Source of the DNA: CAKRJP01 sp963658085
Lineage (GTDB): Bacteria; Bacillota; Clostridia; Lachnospirales; Lachnospiraceae
DNA: 64,000 bases
Assembly: GCA_963658085.1 (NCBI GenBank)
Contig: CAVKOU010000010.1
Location: 1-64,000, forward strand
Direction: 5' to 3'
Made by a program: the position numbers and the translations under genes. The stretch's first letter is position 1, and the number at the start of each line of letters is the position of its first letter. Of this stretch, positions 43,055-52,573 are shown one piece after another. Under the pieces are notes generated by a model that searched no databases, was not told the origin of the DNA, and saw nothing but the letters and a program-made list of their open reading frames with translations.

Positions 43055-43931
43055 CTTCCTTCTTTTCCTCTTTGCTCTTTACAAATTGCATTCCAAGAAC
43101 CAAGGCTAATCCCACGATACAAGCGATGATACTAAAGGTTCCGAGACTCAAAGGATTTCTTGGCTCCTCCAAAGTAGTAGGTCCCATAACGATAGCATAA
43201 AAAGACCCCACCATCATACCAAGGATTGCATAAACTGCCTGGGTTCGATACTTCTCCAGACAGATCCGAATGATTCGAACAACAGTAACCGCACCGGTTA
43301 AGATTCCAAGGCCAAAGAATACTAATGCAGGAAAATATTGCAGTTTCAAAGACAAAAATCCCTTAATAGCTGTCATTACCGGAATATACGCTCCAAAGAT
43401 CAAAAGCAGGGTAGATCCTGAAATCCCCGGCAAGAACATAGCAGAAATTGCAATCATCCCTATAATAAATAAGCGAATCCCAAGACCAATAGAAAATTGT
43501 CCAAGATCCATTCCGGCTCCTGCGGAACCATTATTAAAAAGAGTTATTACCACTACCAATGCAGCTCCAAGTACTCCAAAAAGAATTCCCCTTGCCACAT
43601 GACACAATGCTTCTTTTTCTTCCATAATAATCAAAGGAATAGCACCGGCAATAAATCCGATAAAGAGAGAACTTACTCCATAAATGTGGCTCTCAAACAT
43701 AGCTGTCAGAACTAACACTGCCATGATCATTCCTATAATCCAGCCAATACCAAGCTTGATTAAATAGGTCAAAGCCTTCTTTTTTTCCTTCATACTTCCA
43801 AAAATCAGATCATTGATAGAACCAATAAACTGATCATAGAATCCCATAATAAATGCTACGGTTCCTCCCGATACTCCCGGCACACTATCTGCCAGAGCCA
43901 TACAGAACCCATGAAATCCATTTTTTAACAT
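43038..43931 (-). CDS. DUF368 membrane protein, probable undecaprenyl phosphate transporter
   Basis: A 297-residue protein with about eight helices and the family hallmark near the N terminus GFCMALADSVPGVSGGTVA, repeated in the second half as AISAMFLPGISGSTLLLIFG. DUF368 proteins (PopT type) have been shown in other bacteria to recycle undecaprenyl phosphate across the membrane. The two inverted glycine/serine/proline re-entrant motifs seen here fit that. AGGAGG ribosome site. Forms an operon with the DUF3877 gene. Confidence 0.9.
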   Translation of the reverse strand: MLKNGFHGFCMALADSVPGVSGGTVAFIMGFYDQFIGSINDLIFGSMKEKKKALTYLIKLGIGWIIGMIMAVLVLTAMFESHIYGVSSLFIGFIAGAIPLIIMEEKEALCHVARGILFGVLGAALVVVITLFNNGSAGAGMDLGQFSIGLGIRLFIIGMIAISAMFLPGISGSTLLLIFGAYIPVMTAIKGFLSLKLQYFPALVFFGLGILTGAVTVVRIIRICLEKYRTQAVYAILGMMVGSFYAIVMGPTTLEEPRNPLSLGTFSIIACIVGLALVLGMQFVKSKEEKKEDAVRE

Positions 43932-44080
43932 ATTTCCTCCTTATTATTTACATCGTCCTATCAACCTTAACATATTCCCCTGGAATTTAAAAGTTAAATT
44001 ATCTAAACAAATATTCTGTAAAACACAAATCCATAGGTCGGATTGGCAAGGCCATCAAAAGTTGAAAATATGTTTTAAAT

Positions 44081-44113
44081 AAAAACGAGGCACGCCTCTT
44101 AAGACATGCCTCG
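44081..44113 (-). terminator. Terminator after the gtrA-like gene
   Basis: Stem CGAGGCA-G / C-TGCCTCG (44086-44113) followed on the minus strand by TTTTTATTT, 7 bases beyond the stop codon. Confidence 0.85.
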
Positions 44114-44119
44114 AAAATA

Positions 44120-44680
44120 TTATTTTTGTTCTCCCTCAGGGAAAATAATTTTGTTAACAAAGAAGAATACCACCATGGAAACTCCGCCGTTTAATACGGT
44201 TGTTCCAATGTTGTATAGCCATCCCGGAACGATCAATCCTGCCACTGCAACCCAAATGCAGTTAATAGAATTAACTACACAGGTAACGATACAGAATGCG
44301 ATGAAATACCACAGAGCCTGGTAAGCAATGTTTCCTTTGCTTCTGAATACAAAATTTCTCTGGATCGGGAAGTTGATACACTCCCCGATCACCATTGCTA
44401 CCATGTATGCACAGAAGTATGGCAATCCACCATGTGCTGCATCATAGCCAATAATGTTCCACTTGAAAGTTTCTCCAAACATGGTAAGGTCAATTCCCGG
44501 GAATCCAAAGTCGATATTCGGAAGTCCTGCAAATGCAAGAGGAAGGAACAAAAGCATCAAATACTTAAATACTGTGATAACGTTACTAACGATTACGAAT
44601 AATCCGCCTTCACGAACCCATTTTGCCGCTTCCGGATGCTTATTTGCAAAGCTTTCCCAAAAATTCTTAATTGCTCCCAT
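44120..44680 (-). CDS. GtrA-family membrane protein
   Basis: A 186-residue protein with four helices and GtrA-like features (FVIVSNVITVFKYLMLL near 28-44, a glycine/asparagine-containing loop, CINFPIQRNFVF before the third helix). GtrA proteins are thought to flip undecaprenyl-phosphate-linked glucose or similar sugars for surface glycan decoration. No cognate glycosyltransferase is beside it. Instead it starts 13 bases after the membrane-anchored family 3 glycosidase, with which it shares an operon. Confidence 0.87.
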   Translation of the reverse strand: MGAIKNFWESFANKHPEAAKWVREGGLFVIVSNVITVFKYLMLLFLPLAFAGLPNIDFGFPGIDLTMFGETFKWNIIGYDAAHGGLPYFCAYMVAMVIGECINFPIQRNFVFRSKGNIAYQALWYFIAFCIVTCVVNSINCIWVAVAGLIVPGWLYNIGTTVLNGGVSMVVFFFVNKIIFPEGEQK

Positions 44681-44693
44681 AAAATCTTACCTC

Positions 44694-47603
44694 TTATTCT
44701 TCAGATTTCTCTGTTACAGCTGCCGCCTCAGCAACTGGCATTGCTTTTTTTACTTTCTTGTAGCTCTTAATAATAAGTACTTCTAAGAAGATAATCAGTG
44801 CCGCTAAGATCACATCGATTACGATTGCCATCTTCTGCCAGTTCTGAAGTCCTGTACTTAAGTTATCTGCATCGTAAGCACGGCTGTTTACTACAGTGTA
44901 CATAATGTTCTTGCAAGCCTGACGCATTGCCTTTACACTTGTAGCACTTTCAGTGTCTGTTACATGGTTGGTCTCTGTATCATATGCTACAAGCATAAGA
45001 TCTGTACCACCACGAATTGCCTGATCGGAATCCATGTAACCGTAAACTCCGAAGTAGTCAGTCTCTACAAATCCACGGAATCCCCACTCGTCACGAAGTA
45101 CAGTGTTGCAAAGTGCTGTGCTGGCACCTGCCCAGTTTGCTCCGATGTAGTTGAAGGATGACATAACTGCCTTTGCTCCTCCTTCTTTTACAGAGATTTC
45201 AAATGGCTTTAAGTAAATCTCACGGATTGCCTGCTCATTTGACCATGTACAAAGCATTCCACAACGATTTGTCTCCTGATCATTTAATGCGAAGTGCTTA
45301 ATATAAGCATATACACCATATTTTTCAGCTCCGATAATTGCATTTGCTGCCATGTGTCCTGCAAGAACGCCATCCTCTGAGTAATACTCGAAGTTACGTC
45401 CTGCAAAAGCGGAACGGTGAGTGTTCATAGCCGGTGCGTACCATCCGGATACATCCATCTCATCTGCCATCTTACCGATGCTCTCACCGAACTGTTCTGC
45501 AAGATCCTTATTCCAGGTACTTGCAATCATAACTGCGGATGGGAATCCTACAGATCCTACTCCCGTAAAGTTATTGTTGATAGAAGCCGGTCCATCACAA
45601 TCGATGGTCATTACCTTACCAACGCTTGATGCTGCTGATGTCTGATATCCACCAATAGCAATCATAGTATCCATATCAGAAATGGTTAACTGATCCAAAA
45701 GGTCTTCCCACTTCTCATCATCATAATCCAGTCCACGGAAGTCTGCCAATGTAAGTCCGTTCTTTGCACCTGTTGTAGGCATTTCATCAGAATCATCATT
45801 GTAATCTTCCGGATCATAGTTGCTGTTGTTGTGGAACTGAGCCTTCACATCATCACTCATACTGAAATCGGTAGGTGCTGCAGTTGCCTCGGCATAGTTT
45901 TCAAATCCATTTGCTCTTGAAAGATAAGTTACAGTTCCTTCTGCATAATCAAACTGATTGGTTGCAGTTGTCTCATCTGTACTTCTTGCATTGTCTCCAT
46001 CGTAAGTGATGGTCTCATCTACAGTGTATGTCTTAGAAGCATATTCTGTATGAGAATCTGCATTGATAGAGATTGCATAATCTCCTGCCTCTAATACATA
46101 AGCTTTTGCATTCTGATAGTCATAGGAAGCCATGTCCTCAGCTGTAAATGAAATCGTAATTGTCTGTGACTCACCCGGCTCCAAAAGATCTGTCTTCTCA
46201 TAAGCAATCAGGTTTGCGGAAGCCTTCTCAATTCCGCCATTGGTATACGGTGGATTATAATAAGTTTCTACTACATCCTTACCAGCTACGTCACCGGTAT
46301 TTGTTACCGTTACATCGAAGGTGATATTTCCATCTTCTTCGGTAATGTCACTCATTTCCTGTGTAAATGTTGTATAAGAAAGTCCATATCCAAATGGGAA
46401 TAAAACGGTTTCATCATAGTTAATCAAACCTTCATCCGCTGCTGTCTCATAGAACTTATAACCAACGTAGATACCTTCTACATAGTTTACAAATGTAGGA
46501 GCAGTTGTCTCTGTCTCACCTGTAAATCCTGTCTGAGTATATTCGAATTCATCTACATTATCATAATCAAAGTCTCCAAAGTTGTTCCATGTTGGAGTTG
46601 CTGTAAGATCAGCTACAAATGTATCTGCAGTCTTACCAGATGGGTTGATAGTACCGGCTACGATTTCTCCAAGAGCTTCGAAACCTGACTGACCGGTTCC
46701 CGGGCACCAGATGGCACTCTTGATCTGGCTGTACTCATTTACAAATCCAAGCTCCATAGCATTTGCTCCGTTGTAAACAACTACAACATTGTCAAAGTTA
46801 GAGCATACAAGATCTAACATATCTTTCTCTGTCTGGCTTAACTGTAAGTAGTGCTCGCCATCCTCGAAATCCTTGTAGTCTTTAGAGTTATCTTCATAAG
46901 TTACCTGACTTACATCCGTCGGAAGATCGGCACCCTCACCACCAACACGAGTGATTACTACCATTGCTGTGTCAGAAAACTCTTTTGCATTTGCAATCAG
47001 ATCATCAGAATAAGAATCAGCTGTTGGCTCCGGAAGAGTCCAATCCTGTGCCCACATTCCAACTTCCGGTCTGTCTGCACGGTAATCTGTATAGAAATCA
47101 GATAATTCTGTATTTAAGTTAAAACCTGCATCCTCTAATCCCTGTAATAATGATACGGTAGGATATGCATCGGATAATGATCCGGATCCTGTACCACCGT
47201 AGCAAGGATTGGTGGAAGCCCAACCAAATACATTTAAGTTGCTATCTGCTGCTAACGGAAGTGTATTATCTTCATTCTTTAACAGAACGATACCTTCCTC
47301 AGCAATCTCCTGTACCAATCCCTTGGCCTCCTCTGAGGTCTCATCAGAGATAGTTCCATTTCCCATAGCAAGAGAAATCATACTTGACATAGGAATAAAG
47401 CAGATCATGTTAACAATAATTACTAATGCAAGTAAAAATGCTAACCAAGCTTCTTTACGAACCAGCTGTTTCAGCGGTTTCTTCACCTTCATGCAAGCTA
47501 CTGTCACAATAATTGCCAATGCCAGTACCACTACCAGGGCAATAATGTAAGGTTTGCACGAATTCAGGACGTTTACAACGTCATCCATGTTAATACTTAA
47601 CAT
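44694..47603 (-). CDS. Membrane-anchored, domain-permuted GH3 glycosidase
   Basis: A 969-residue protein with two N-terminal helices (about 19-39 and 52-75, joined by a Lys/Arg-rich cytoplasmic loop), a large extracellular body, and one C-terminal helix (about 930-950) with a basic cytoplasmic tail. The GH3 domains are in swapped order: first the alpha/beta sandwich (EEGIVLLKNEDNTLPL; acid/base region GGEGADLP), then an Fn3-like domain, then an insert, and last the TIM barrel with HFALNDQETNR, SSFNYIGAN and the nucleophile Asp in FVETDYFG. Permuted GH3 enzymes are known from Butyrivibrio and Ruminococcus. Probably a beta-glucosidase type; substrate not determinable. Confidence 0.92.
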   Translation of the reverse strand: MLSINMDDVVNVLNSCKPYIIALVVVLALAIIVTVACMKVKKPLKQLVRKEAWLAFLLALVIIVNMICFIPMSSMISLAMGNGTISDETSEEAKGLVQEIAEEGIVLLKNEDNTLPLAADSNLNVFGWASTNPCYGGTGSGSLSDAYPTVSLLQGLEDAGFNLNTELSDFYTDYRADRPEVGMWAQDWTLPEPTADSYSDDLIANAKEFSDTAMVVITRVGGEGADLPTDVSQVTYEDNSKDYKDFEDGEHYLQLSQTEKDMLDLVCSNFDNVVVVYNGANAMELGFVNEYSQIKSAIWCPGTGQSGFEALGEIVAGTINPSGKTADTFVADLTATPTWNNFGDFDYDNVDEFEYTQTGFTGETETTAPTFVNYVEGIYVGYKFYETAADEGLINYDETVLFPFGYGLSYTTFTQEMSDITEEDGNITFDVTVTNTGDVAGKDVVETYYNPPYTNGGIEKASANLIAYEKTDLLEPGESQTITISFTAEDMASYDYQNAKAYVLEAGDYAISINADSHTEYASKTYTVDETITYDGDNARSTDETTATNQFDYAEGTVTYLSRANGFENYAEATAAPTDFSMSDDVKAQFHNNSNYDPEDYNDDSDEMPTTGAKNGLTLADFRGLDYDDEKWEDLLDQLTISDMDTMIAIGGYQTSAASSVGKVMTIDCDGPASINNNFTGVGSVGFPSAVMIASTWNKDLAEQFGESIGKMADEMDVSGWYAPAMNTHRSAFAGRNFEYYSEDGVLAGHMAANAIIGAEKYGVYAYIKHFALNDQETNRCGMLCTWSNEQAIREIYLKPFEISVKEGGAKAVMSSFNYIGANWAGASTALCNTVLRDEWGFRGFVETDYFGVYGYMDSDQAIRGGTDLMLVAYDTETNHVTDTESATSVKAMRQACKNIMYTVVNSRAYDADNLSTGLQNWQKMAIVIDVILAALIIFLEVLIIKSYKKVKKAMPVAEAAAVTEKSEE

Positions 47604-47688
47604 ATTCTTGTCCTCCCTTTAGACTTTTTTCGTTCACTCGGAACGTTTTATGTACATAATTTAACACAATTTTCACACTTATATAAAA

Positions 47689-47724
47689 ATCTGCATAATC
47701 TGCACTTTTTCTGCACAAACGGTT
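47689..47724 (-). promoter_or_regulatory. LytTR-type direct repeat upstream of the membrane GH3 gene
   Basis: On the minus strand: ACCGTTTGTGCAGAAA followed by two more TGCAG copies, so TGCAG occurs at offsets 0, 11 and 20. The first 21 bases match 17 of 21 in the element upstream of the other GH3 gene (52413-52452). LytTR regulators bind two direct repeats about two helical turns apart upstream of weak promoters. A LytTR regulator gene lies between the two GH3 genes. Confidence 0.6.
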
Positions 47725-47743
47725 TTTATCTCGTTATTTTCGA

Positions 47744-47786
47744 CAAAAAAAGAGAAGAGAAATTGTACACATCCAACAACTTCTCT
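47744..47786 (-). terminator. Terminator of the GH3-LytTR-kinase operon
   Basis: Stem AGAGAAGTTG / CAATTTCTCT (one G-U pair) followed on the minus strand by TCTCTTTTTTTG. It lies 32 bases past the kinase stop and ahead of the LytTR-type element of the next gene. Confidence 0.75.
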
Positions 47787-47817
47787 CCCGTTTTTTTCCT
47801 GTCATTTCCCGTTATAT

Positions 47818-49143
47818 TTAATTCGTATTTTTGATAGGAATCAGAGCCTTCATCTCAAACCAATTTTCCTTTGTCTCCACTGTAAGGGCTCCATCATATT
47901 TATTGATAATATAACGAATACTTTTTATTCCGTAACCATGATGCTCTTTCTTTTCCTTGGTAGTAAGAATGTCTCCATCCTTCGTCTTTAGATCTCCCTC
48001 GAAATAATTTTCAAATCGAAGAATCAAAAAATTCTTCTGCTTGGATACCGTAACATGGATCAGCCGTTTTTCTTTGTCCGGAATCTTAAGCTCGCACTCT
48101 ATGGCATTATCCAGAGCATTTCCGAAAATGTTACAGATATCCATAACATCCATAAACTCCAAAAGAGTTCCGTCCGCCACACAGGTAAAGGTGATGCCAT
48201 GCTTGGCACAGTATAGGCTCTTAGAGGTTAAAACCGTATCTAAGACTGCATTTCCTGTTTTATTCTGAGCCTCGTACTGCTTGATTTCTTCCTCCATACG
48301 ATCCAGATAAGCCTCTCTTTTAGCGGAATCTCTCTCACTTCGAAGATAAGCGATCTGGTGCTTCAGATCATGATATTTGTAATTGATCAAATCAATACTT
48401 TCTCTGGATTGCTTATATTGCACATATTGATTTTGAAGGACGCTCTGCACCGCTTCAAGCTCTGACCGGATACGAAATTCCGAGCATTGCATCAAATGGG
48501 CATATAGAACTGCCAATCCACCGGCATCCACCAACATCCGAATATATCCTATAGGATAGGAAAAAAATCCAACCTCCACATCCGTATCACTGATGAATCC
48601 AATGTTACTTACCGCAAATACCGCAATGGCGATAATCACTCCCGAGAAAAATTCTTTCTTGGTCACCGCCAACCTTCCATCGGAAGGAAGATGCACATGA
48701 ACCAAATGATAAAAACAAAAGGCAATTAATCCATATACAAAAATAAGCAACACAACTCGAACTAAGATTCCGGGCACCGCTCCTTTCCATACAAAGCAGA
48801 TGAGTTGCCACTCGGTAGCTGCCATAAATTCCGCCAGGGCAAAGGCGATCATGCCAAAATAGGCCACATCCGAAAGTTCGATATCACAGGTTAGATAAAG
48901 AAATCCCATCATCATTGCCACTGCCACTATCATACAGGGAATCCATAAATAAATCGGTACATCATCCGTTCCTACTAAGAAAACACATTGAACCACCAAA
49001 AATATAGCGGCTATTATAGATGTCTTTTTAATACTAACTTTCTTCTTCATAGGAAGAATAAATAATACGCAGGCCAGCCACTCCGCCAGGGCCGTATAAA
49101 CCCTTGGAATATCCGGCACAATCTGTCCCACTGATTCCGGCAT
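47818..49143 (-). CDS. GHKL-domain sensor kinase (AgrC/ComD-like)
   Basis: A 441-residue protein with about six to seven N-terminal helices (to about residue 215), a coiled dimerisation segment with the likely phospho-acceptor His in KYHDLKHQIAYLRSE, and a GHKL ATPase domain (N box NIFGNALDNAIE, G box HGYGIKSIRYIINKYDG). This is the HPK10-like type that pairs with LytTR regulators, whose gene is 1 base upstream. In agr-type systems the ligand is a peptide; no peptide or AgrB gene is present, so the signal is unknown and may be a sugar or envelope cue. Confidence 0.93.
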   Translation of the reverse strand: MPESVGQIVPDIPRVYTALAEWLACVLFILPMKKKVSIKKTSIIAAIFLVVQCVFLVGTDDVPIYLWIPCMIVAVAMMMGFLYLTCDIELSDVAYFGMIAFALAEFMAATEWQLICFVWKGAVPGILVRVVLLIFVYGLIAFCFYHLVHVHLPSDGRLAVTKKEFFSGVIIAIAVFAVSNIGFISDTDVEVGFFSYPIGYIRMLVDAGGLAVLYAHLMQCSEFRIRSELEAVQSVLQNQYVQYKQSRESIDLINYKYHDLKHQIAYLRSERDSAKREAYLDRMEEEIKQYEAQNKTGNAVLDTVLTSKSLYCAKHGITFTCVADGTLLEFMDVMDICNIFGNALDNAIECELKIPDKEKRLIHVTVSKQKNFLILRFENYFEGDLKTKDGDILTTKEKKEHHGYGIKSIRYIINKYDGALTVETKENWFEMKALIPIKNTN

Positions 49144-49144
49144 A

Positions 49145-49855
49145 TTATTTCACCACCTCTCCCCAGTATTCCGTAAGAGCCTCCATAAATTCTTTCTTTC
49201 TGGCACGACTTAACACCAGTTTTTCTCCACGGACAATAGCACATCCATCCTGGATTCCCTCTACATGCTGAAGGTTGATAAGATATCCTTTGTTTCCTCT
49301 GCAAAAGTTCATTCCTGAAAGCTTTTCCTCCATTTCCTTCATAGTTCCGGTAGTAGCATAATTTCCAAGGATGGTATGAAGGATCAGAGTATGTCCCTGA
49401 CTGTCTACATAGAAAATATTTGCAATATTGACCCGGACAGTTCCTCCCTTGATATTTACCATAATGCACTTTGACTCTCGCTTGTGCATTCTCTCAATGG
49501 CTCTTTTTAATCTCTGGGAAAACGCAAAATAGGATACAGGTTTCAGCACATAATCCAGTGCATCCACCGCGTATCCTCTGATCGCATACTGCGCCATATT
49601 GGTAATAAATATAATCACAACTTCCGAGTCAATCTTTCGAATTTCCTCTGCTGCAGACATACCGTCCATAAATTTCATTTCTACATCCATTAAAATAATG
49701 TCGAAATCTGATTTGTATTTATGGACGATCTGGTCTCCATCCGTATAGAGGGTAATATCAAAAGTCTCACCCTCCTCCTTCTCGTATTGCTTAAGATAGC
49801 TTTGAAGTTGTTCCCCATACATTACTTCATCTTCTACTATTGCAATCTTGATCAT
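49145..49855 (-). CDS. LytTR-family response regulator
   Basis: A 236-residue regulator: receiver domain (IVEDE at 5-9, phospho-acceptor Asp in ILMDVEM near 56, Lys in LKPVSYFAF) and a C-terminal LytTR DNA-binding domain (VNIANIFYVDSQGHTLILHT... FCRGNKGYLINLQHVEGI). It starts 10 bases after a GH3 glycosidase stop with an AAGGA site and precedes its kinase by 1 base. The LytTR-type repeats upstream of both neighbouring GH3 genes make those its likely targets. Confidence 0.95.
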   Translation of the reverse strand: MIKIAIVEDEVMYGEQLQSYLKQYEKEEGETFDITLYTDGDQIVHKYKSDFDIILMDVEMKFMDGMSAAEEIRKIDSEVVIIFITNMAQYAIRGYAVDALDYVLKPVSYFAFSQRLKRAIERMHKRESKCIMVNIKGGTVRVNIANIFYVDSQGHTLILHTILGNYATTGTMKEMEEKLSGMNFCRGNKGYLINLQHVEGIQDGCAIVRGEKLVLSRARKKEFMEALTEYWGEVVK

Positions 49856-49865
49856 TTTACATTCC

Positions 49866-52262
49866 TTAATCTCTCTTAATCGCTGCCTTGATCAAATGAG
49901 CAGTTCCTGTAATTCGATGTCCATTGGCCATTTCTGTCAATGCTCTGGCCATATCCATAGTCACGAAACCACCGGTCATCTTGGCATATCCACGGATTGG
50001 CATATTATAATTAAATAGTACATTCAGATTCGGCTTTCCGGTCTTCTCGCAATGTTTAATCATCTGCTTTAAGACACCGCAGAAAATCTTTCCAAGAATT
50101 CCTTTTCCGTAATAGAGCTGACATACGGCATCGTTCATCTGAATCTCACCGCTCCAGCTTCCATCCGGAATTTCTCTTCCGTAAAGTTCCTTAAATTCAT
50201 GGTCTTTTATATCTGTAACATTACCTGAGAAATAGCTCGGAAGCTTTTCTTTGCTGTATCCACCCTCTGTAACGGTACCCTTTATGTCGAGGCTACCCTC
50301 TAACTTCATGGTTGCGGAATCAGATCCTACATAAATCTCGTAGTTACCACTTTCCACCTCCCAGGTGTTGGTTCTCACATCATAGAAACGGAAGGTCTTA
50401 TCGTCAAAGGAAATAGCAACTTCCTTCTCCTCTCCCGGTGCAAGATTAACACGGGTGAATCCTTTTAATTCATAAACCGGACGGAAAACAGTCTCTGACT
50501 TCTTTCCCACATACAACTGTGGAATCTCACAGCCTGCTACCTTACCTGTATTTTTGATCTTAAAGCTTACTCCCTGATCAGTAACCTTTAAATCATTATA
50601 TGTAAATGTAGTATAACTCAAACCATAACCAAATGGGAAGCGAACTTTTTTCTGAATGGTAGAATAATAACGATATCCTACATACAAGCCTTCTCTAAAT
50701 TCACTGCTTCTTTCCTTTCCCGGATAATAGCCATAGGACGGGGTATCCTTATAAGCCATCGGATAGGTCTCATTTAATTTACCTGACGGATTTACTTTTC
50801 CTGTAATCACATTCATAAGAGCGGAAGCTCCAGCCTGTCCTCCTAAATATCCATGAAGAATTCCCTTTACATAAGAAAACCATGGCATTTCAATGGCAGA
50901 ACCTGCAGAAAGCACTACCACTACCTTATCACTTACAGTAGAAATCTCATCGATCAGGGCTCTCTGTCCCTCCGGCATAGCCATATGGGTACGGTCAAGA
51001 CCTTCTGACTCGCTGATCTCGTCCAATCCTGCAAAGATTAGAACAACCTCAGCTTTTTTCGCTACTTCTTTTGCTTCCTTGATGAGATTGCTGTCCGGCT
51101 TTTTATTTCGAACATAGCCCTGACTGTAGGATACCATCTCTACATCGTAATCTCCGATAACATTCAAGATACTCTCTGCTTCCTTGGTCGGATTTACAAG
51201 AGAAGATCCTGCTCCCTGATAACGGGGAACTTTTGCGAAATCTCCAATAACAGCAACCTTTGCTCCGGGTTTCAGCGGAAGAATCTCGTCTTCATTTTTC
51301 AAAAGAACAATACTTTCCTCTGCTGCTTTTCTCGCCAACGCATGATGCGCCTCAATATCAAAGGTCTTTCCCTTTGCATTTTCTGTGGCATCGTGGGTAT
51401 CAAAAACAACTGCAAGAAGTTCATCCAATCTCTGATCCAATGTATCCTCTGAAAGACTTCCTTCTTTCACTGCCTTCACAATATCATGGACACCACTGTT
51501 TCCTGTCCCAGGCATTTCCAGGTGACTTCCATTCTTAACACCTAAGGCATGGTCATTACTTCCGCCCCAGTCAGATACTACATAGCCGTCAAATCCCCAC
51601 TCATCTACCAAAATTTCCTGCAAAAGATGAGAATTCTCATTGGCATATACACCGTTGATCTCATTATAAGAAGACATAATAGATTTTGCATGTCCCTCTT
51701 TTACCGCGATTTCAAATCCCGTGGTGTAAATTTCTCTGAAAGTACGCTCATCCACTACGGAGTTGTTCGCCATACGGCGAAGCTCCTGGCTATTTGCCGC
51801 AAAATGTTTTGGGCAGGCCGCCACTCCCTTGCTCTGAATTCCACGGATATAGGCTGCCGCCATCTTACCTGCATGGTAAGGATCCTCTGAGAAATACTCA
51901 AAATTACGTCCACACAAAGGACTTCTCTTAATATTAAGACCAGGTCCAAGAACCACATTTACCCCAAGAGTAGCAGCCTCTTCTCCCAAGGCTTCTCCGA
52001 TTTCTTCTCCAAGGCTCTCATCCCAACTATTTGCCACAGACGCTGCCGTAGGGAAACAAGTAGCCGGCAAACTACCATTAATTCCCAAATGATCTCCTGC
52101 TCCAGCCTGCTTACGAAGACCGTGAGGGCCATCAGCCATAAACATCGAAGGAATCCCATACTTTTCATAATCCTGGGTCTCCCATGTACTCTTACCAGAC
52201 ATCATCCTGGCCTTCTCTTCCAAAGTCATTTTACTAATAATCGCTTCATACTTCAGACTCAT
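49866..52262 (-). CDS. Cytoplasmic GH3 beta-glucosidase
   Basis: A 798-residue intracellular family 3 glycoside hydrolase in the usual order: TIM barrel (1-280) with GRNFEYFSEDP, KHFAANSQE and the nucleophile Asp231 in GYVVSDWGG; alpha/beta sandwich with the acid/base Glu in ISESEGLDR; an Fn3-like domain (about 570-650); and an extra C-terminal segment of about 110 residues as seen in many clostridial enzymes. No signal peptide. It probably cleaves imported beta-glucosides or related oligosaccharides. First gene of an operon with the LytTR regulator and its kinase. Confidence 0.95.
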   Translation of the reverse strand: MSLKYEAIISKMTLEEKARMMSGKSTWETQDYEKYGIPSMFMADGPHGLRKQAGAGDHLGINGSLPATCFPTAASVANSWDESLGEEIGEALGEEAATLGVNVVLGPGLNIKRSPLCGRNFEYFSEDPYHAGKMAAAYIRGIQSKGVAACPKHFAANSQELRRMANNSVVDERTFREIYTTGFEIAVKEGHAKSIMSSYNEINGVYANENSHLLQEILVDEWGFDGYVVSDWGGSNDHALGVKNGSHLEMPGTGNSGVHDIVKAVKEGSLSEDTLDQRLDELLAVVFDTHDATENAKGKTFDIEAHHALARKAAEESIVLLKNEDEILPLKPGAKVAVIGDFAKVPRYQGAGSSLVNPTKEAESILNVIGDYDVEMVSYSQGYVRNKKPDSNLIKEAKEVAKKAEVVLIFAGLDEISESEGLDRTHMAMPEGQRALIDEISTVSDKVVVVLSAGSAIEMPWFSYVKGILHGYLGGQAGASALMNVITGKVNPSGKLNETYPMAYKDTPSYGYYPGKERSSEFREGLYVGYRYYSTIQKKVRFPFGYGLSYTTFTYNDLKVTDQGVSFKIKNTGKVAGCEIPQLYVGKKSETVFRPVYELKGFTRVNLAPGEEKEVAISFDDKTFRFYDVRTNTWEVESGNYEIYVGSDSATMKLEGSLDIKGTVTEGGYSKEKLPSYFSGNVTDIKDHEFKELYGREIPDGSWSGEIQMNDAVCQLYYGKGILGKIFCGVLKQMIKHCEKTGKPNLNVLFNYNMPIRGYAKMTGGFVTMDMARALTEMANGHRITGTAHLIKAAIKRD

Positions 52263-52500
52263 GAATCTTTTCCTCTCTTTCTAACTACCTCGTTTGTATA
52301 CATGCAACAATTCTTATACAGAAAAATAATCTCTTTCACGTACTTCGAATAGTTGCGGATATTAAAGCTCAATTCTGTATTTTCATAGTAACACATCTAA
52401 ATATTCACATCAGAATTTCGCACAAATGGACATTATTTATGCATAAACGGTAGCAGAAGTATCTACAGCAAGAGAATAAAGTGCAACTATTATTACCTGT
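52263..52500 (-). promoter_or_regulatory. Leader region of the GH3-LytTR operon, with LytTR-type repeat
   Basis: This gene-free gap of about 310 bases (to 52573) contains, on the minus strand, ACCGTTTATGCATAAA with a second half-site TTTGTGC 21 bases on (element at 52413-52452), a possible -10 TACTAT (weak -35) downstream of it, and a leader of about 110 bases. The element matches that upstream of the membrane GH3 gene. I see no riboswitch fold. Confidence 0.55.
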
Positions 52501-52509
52501 TGCAGATGC

Positions 52510-52537
52510 AAAAAGGAGGTGCCATAATGACACCTCC
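52510..52537 (-). terminator. galT terminator
   Basis: Stem GGAGGTG / CACCTCC (52515-52537) followed on the minus strand by TTTTTGCATC. It lies 36 bases past the galT stop. Confidence 0.85.
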
Positions 52538-52573
52538 CATTTCTTTATGCTACTTTAATGACAATTCAGCATT

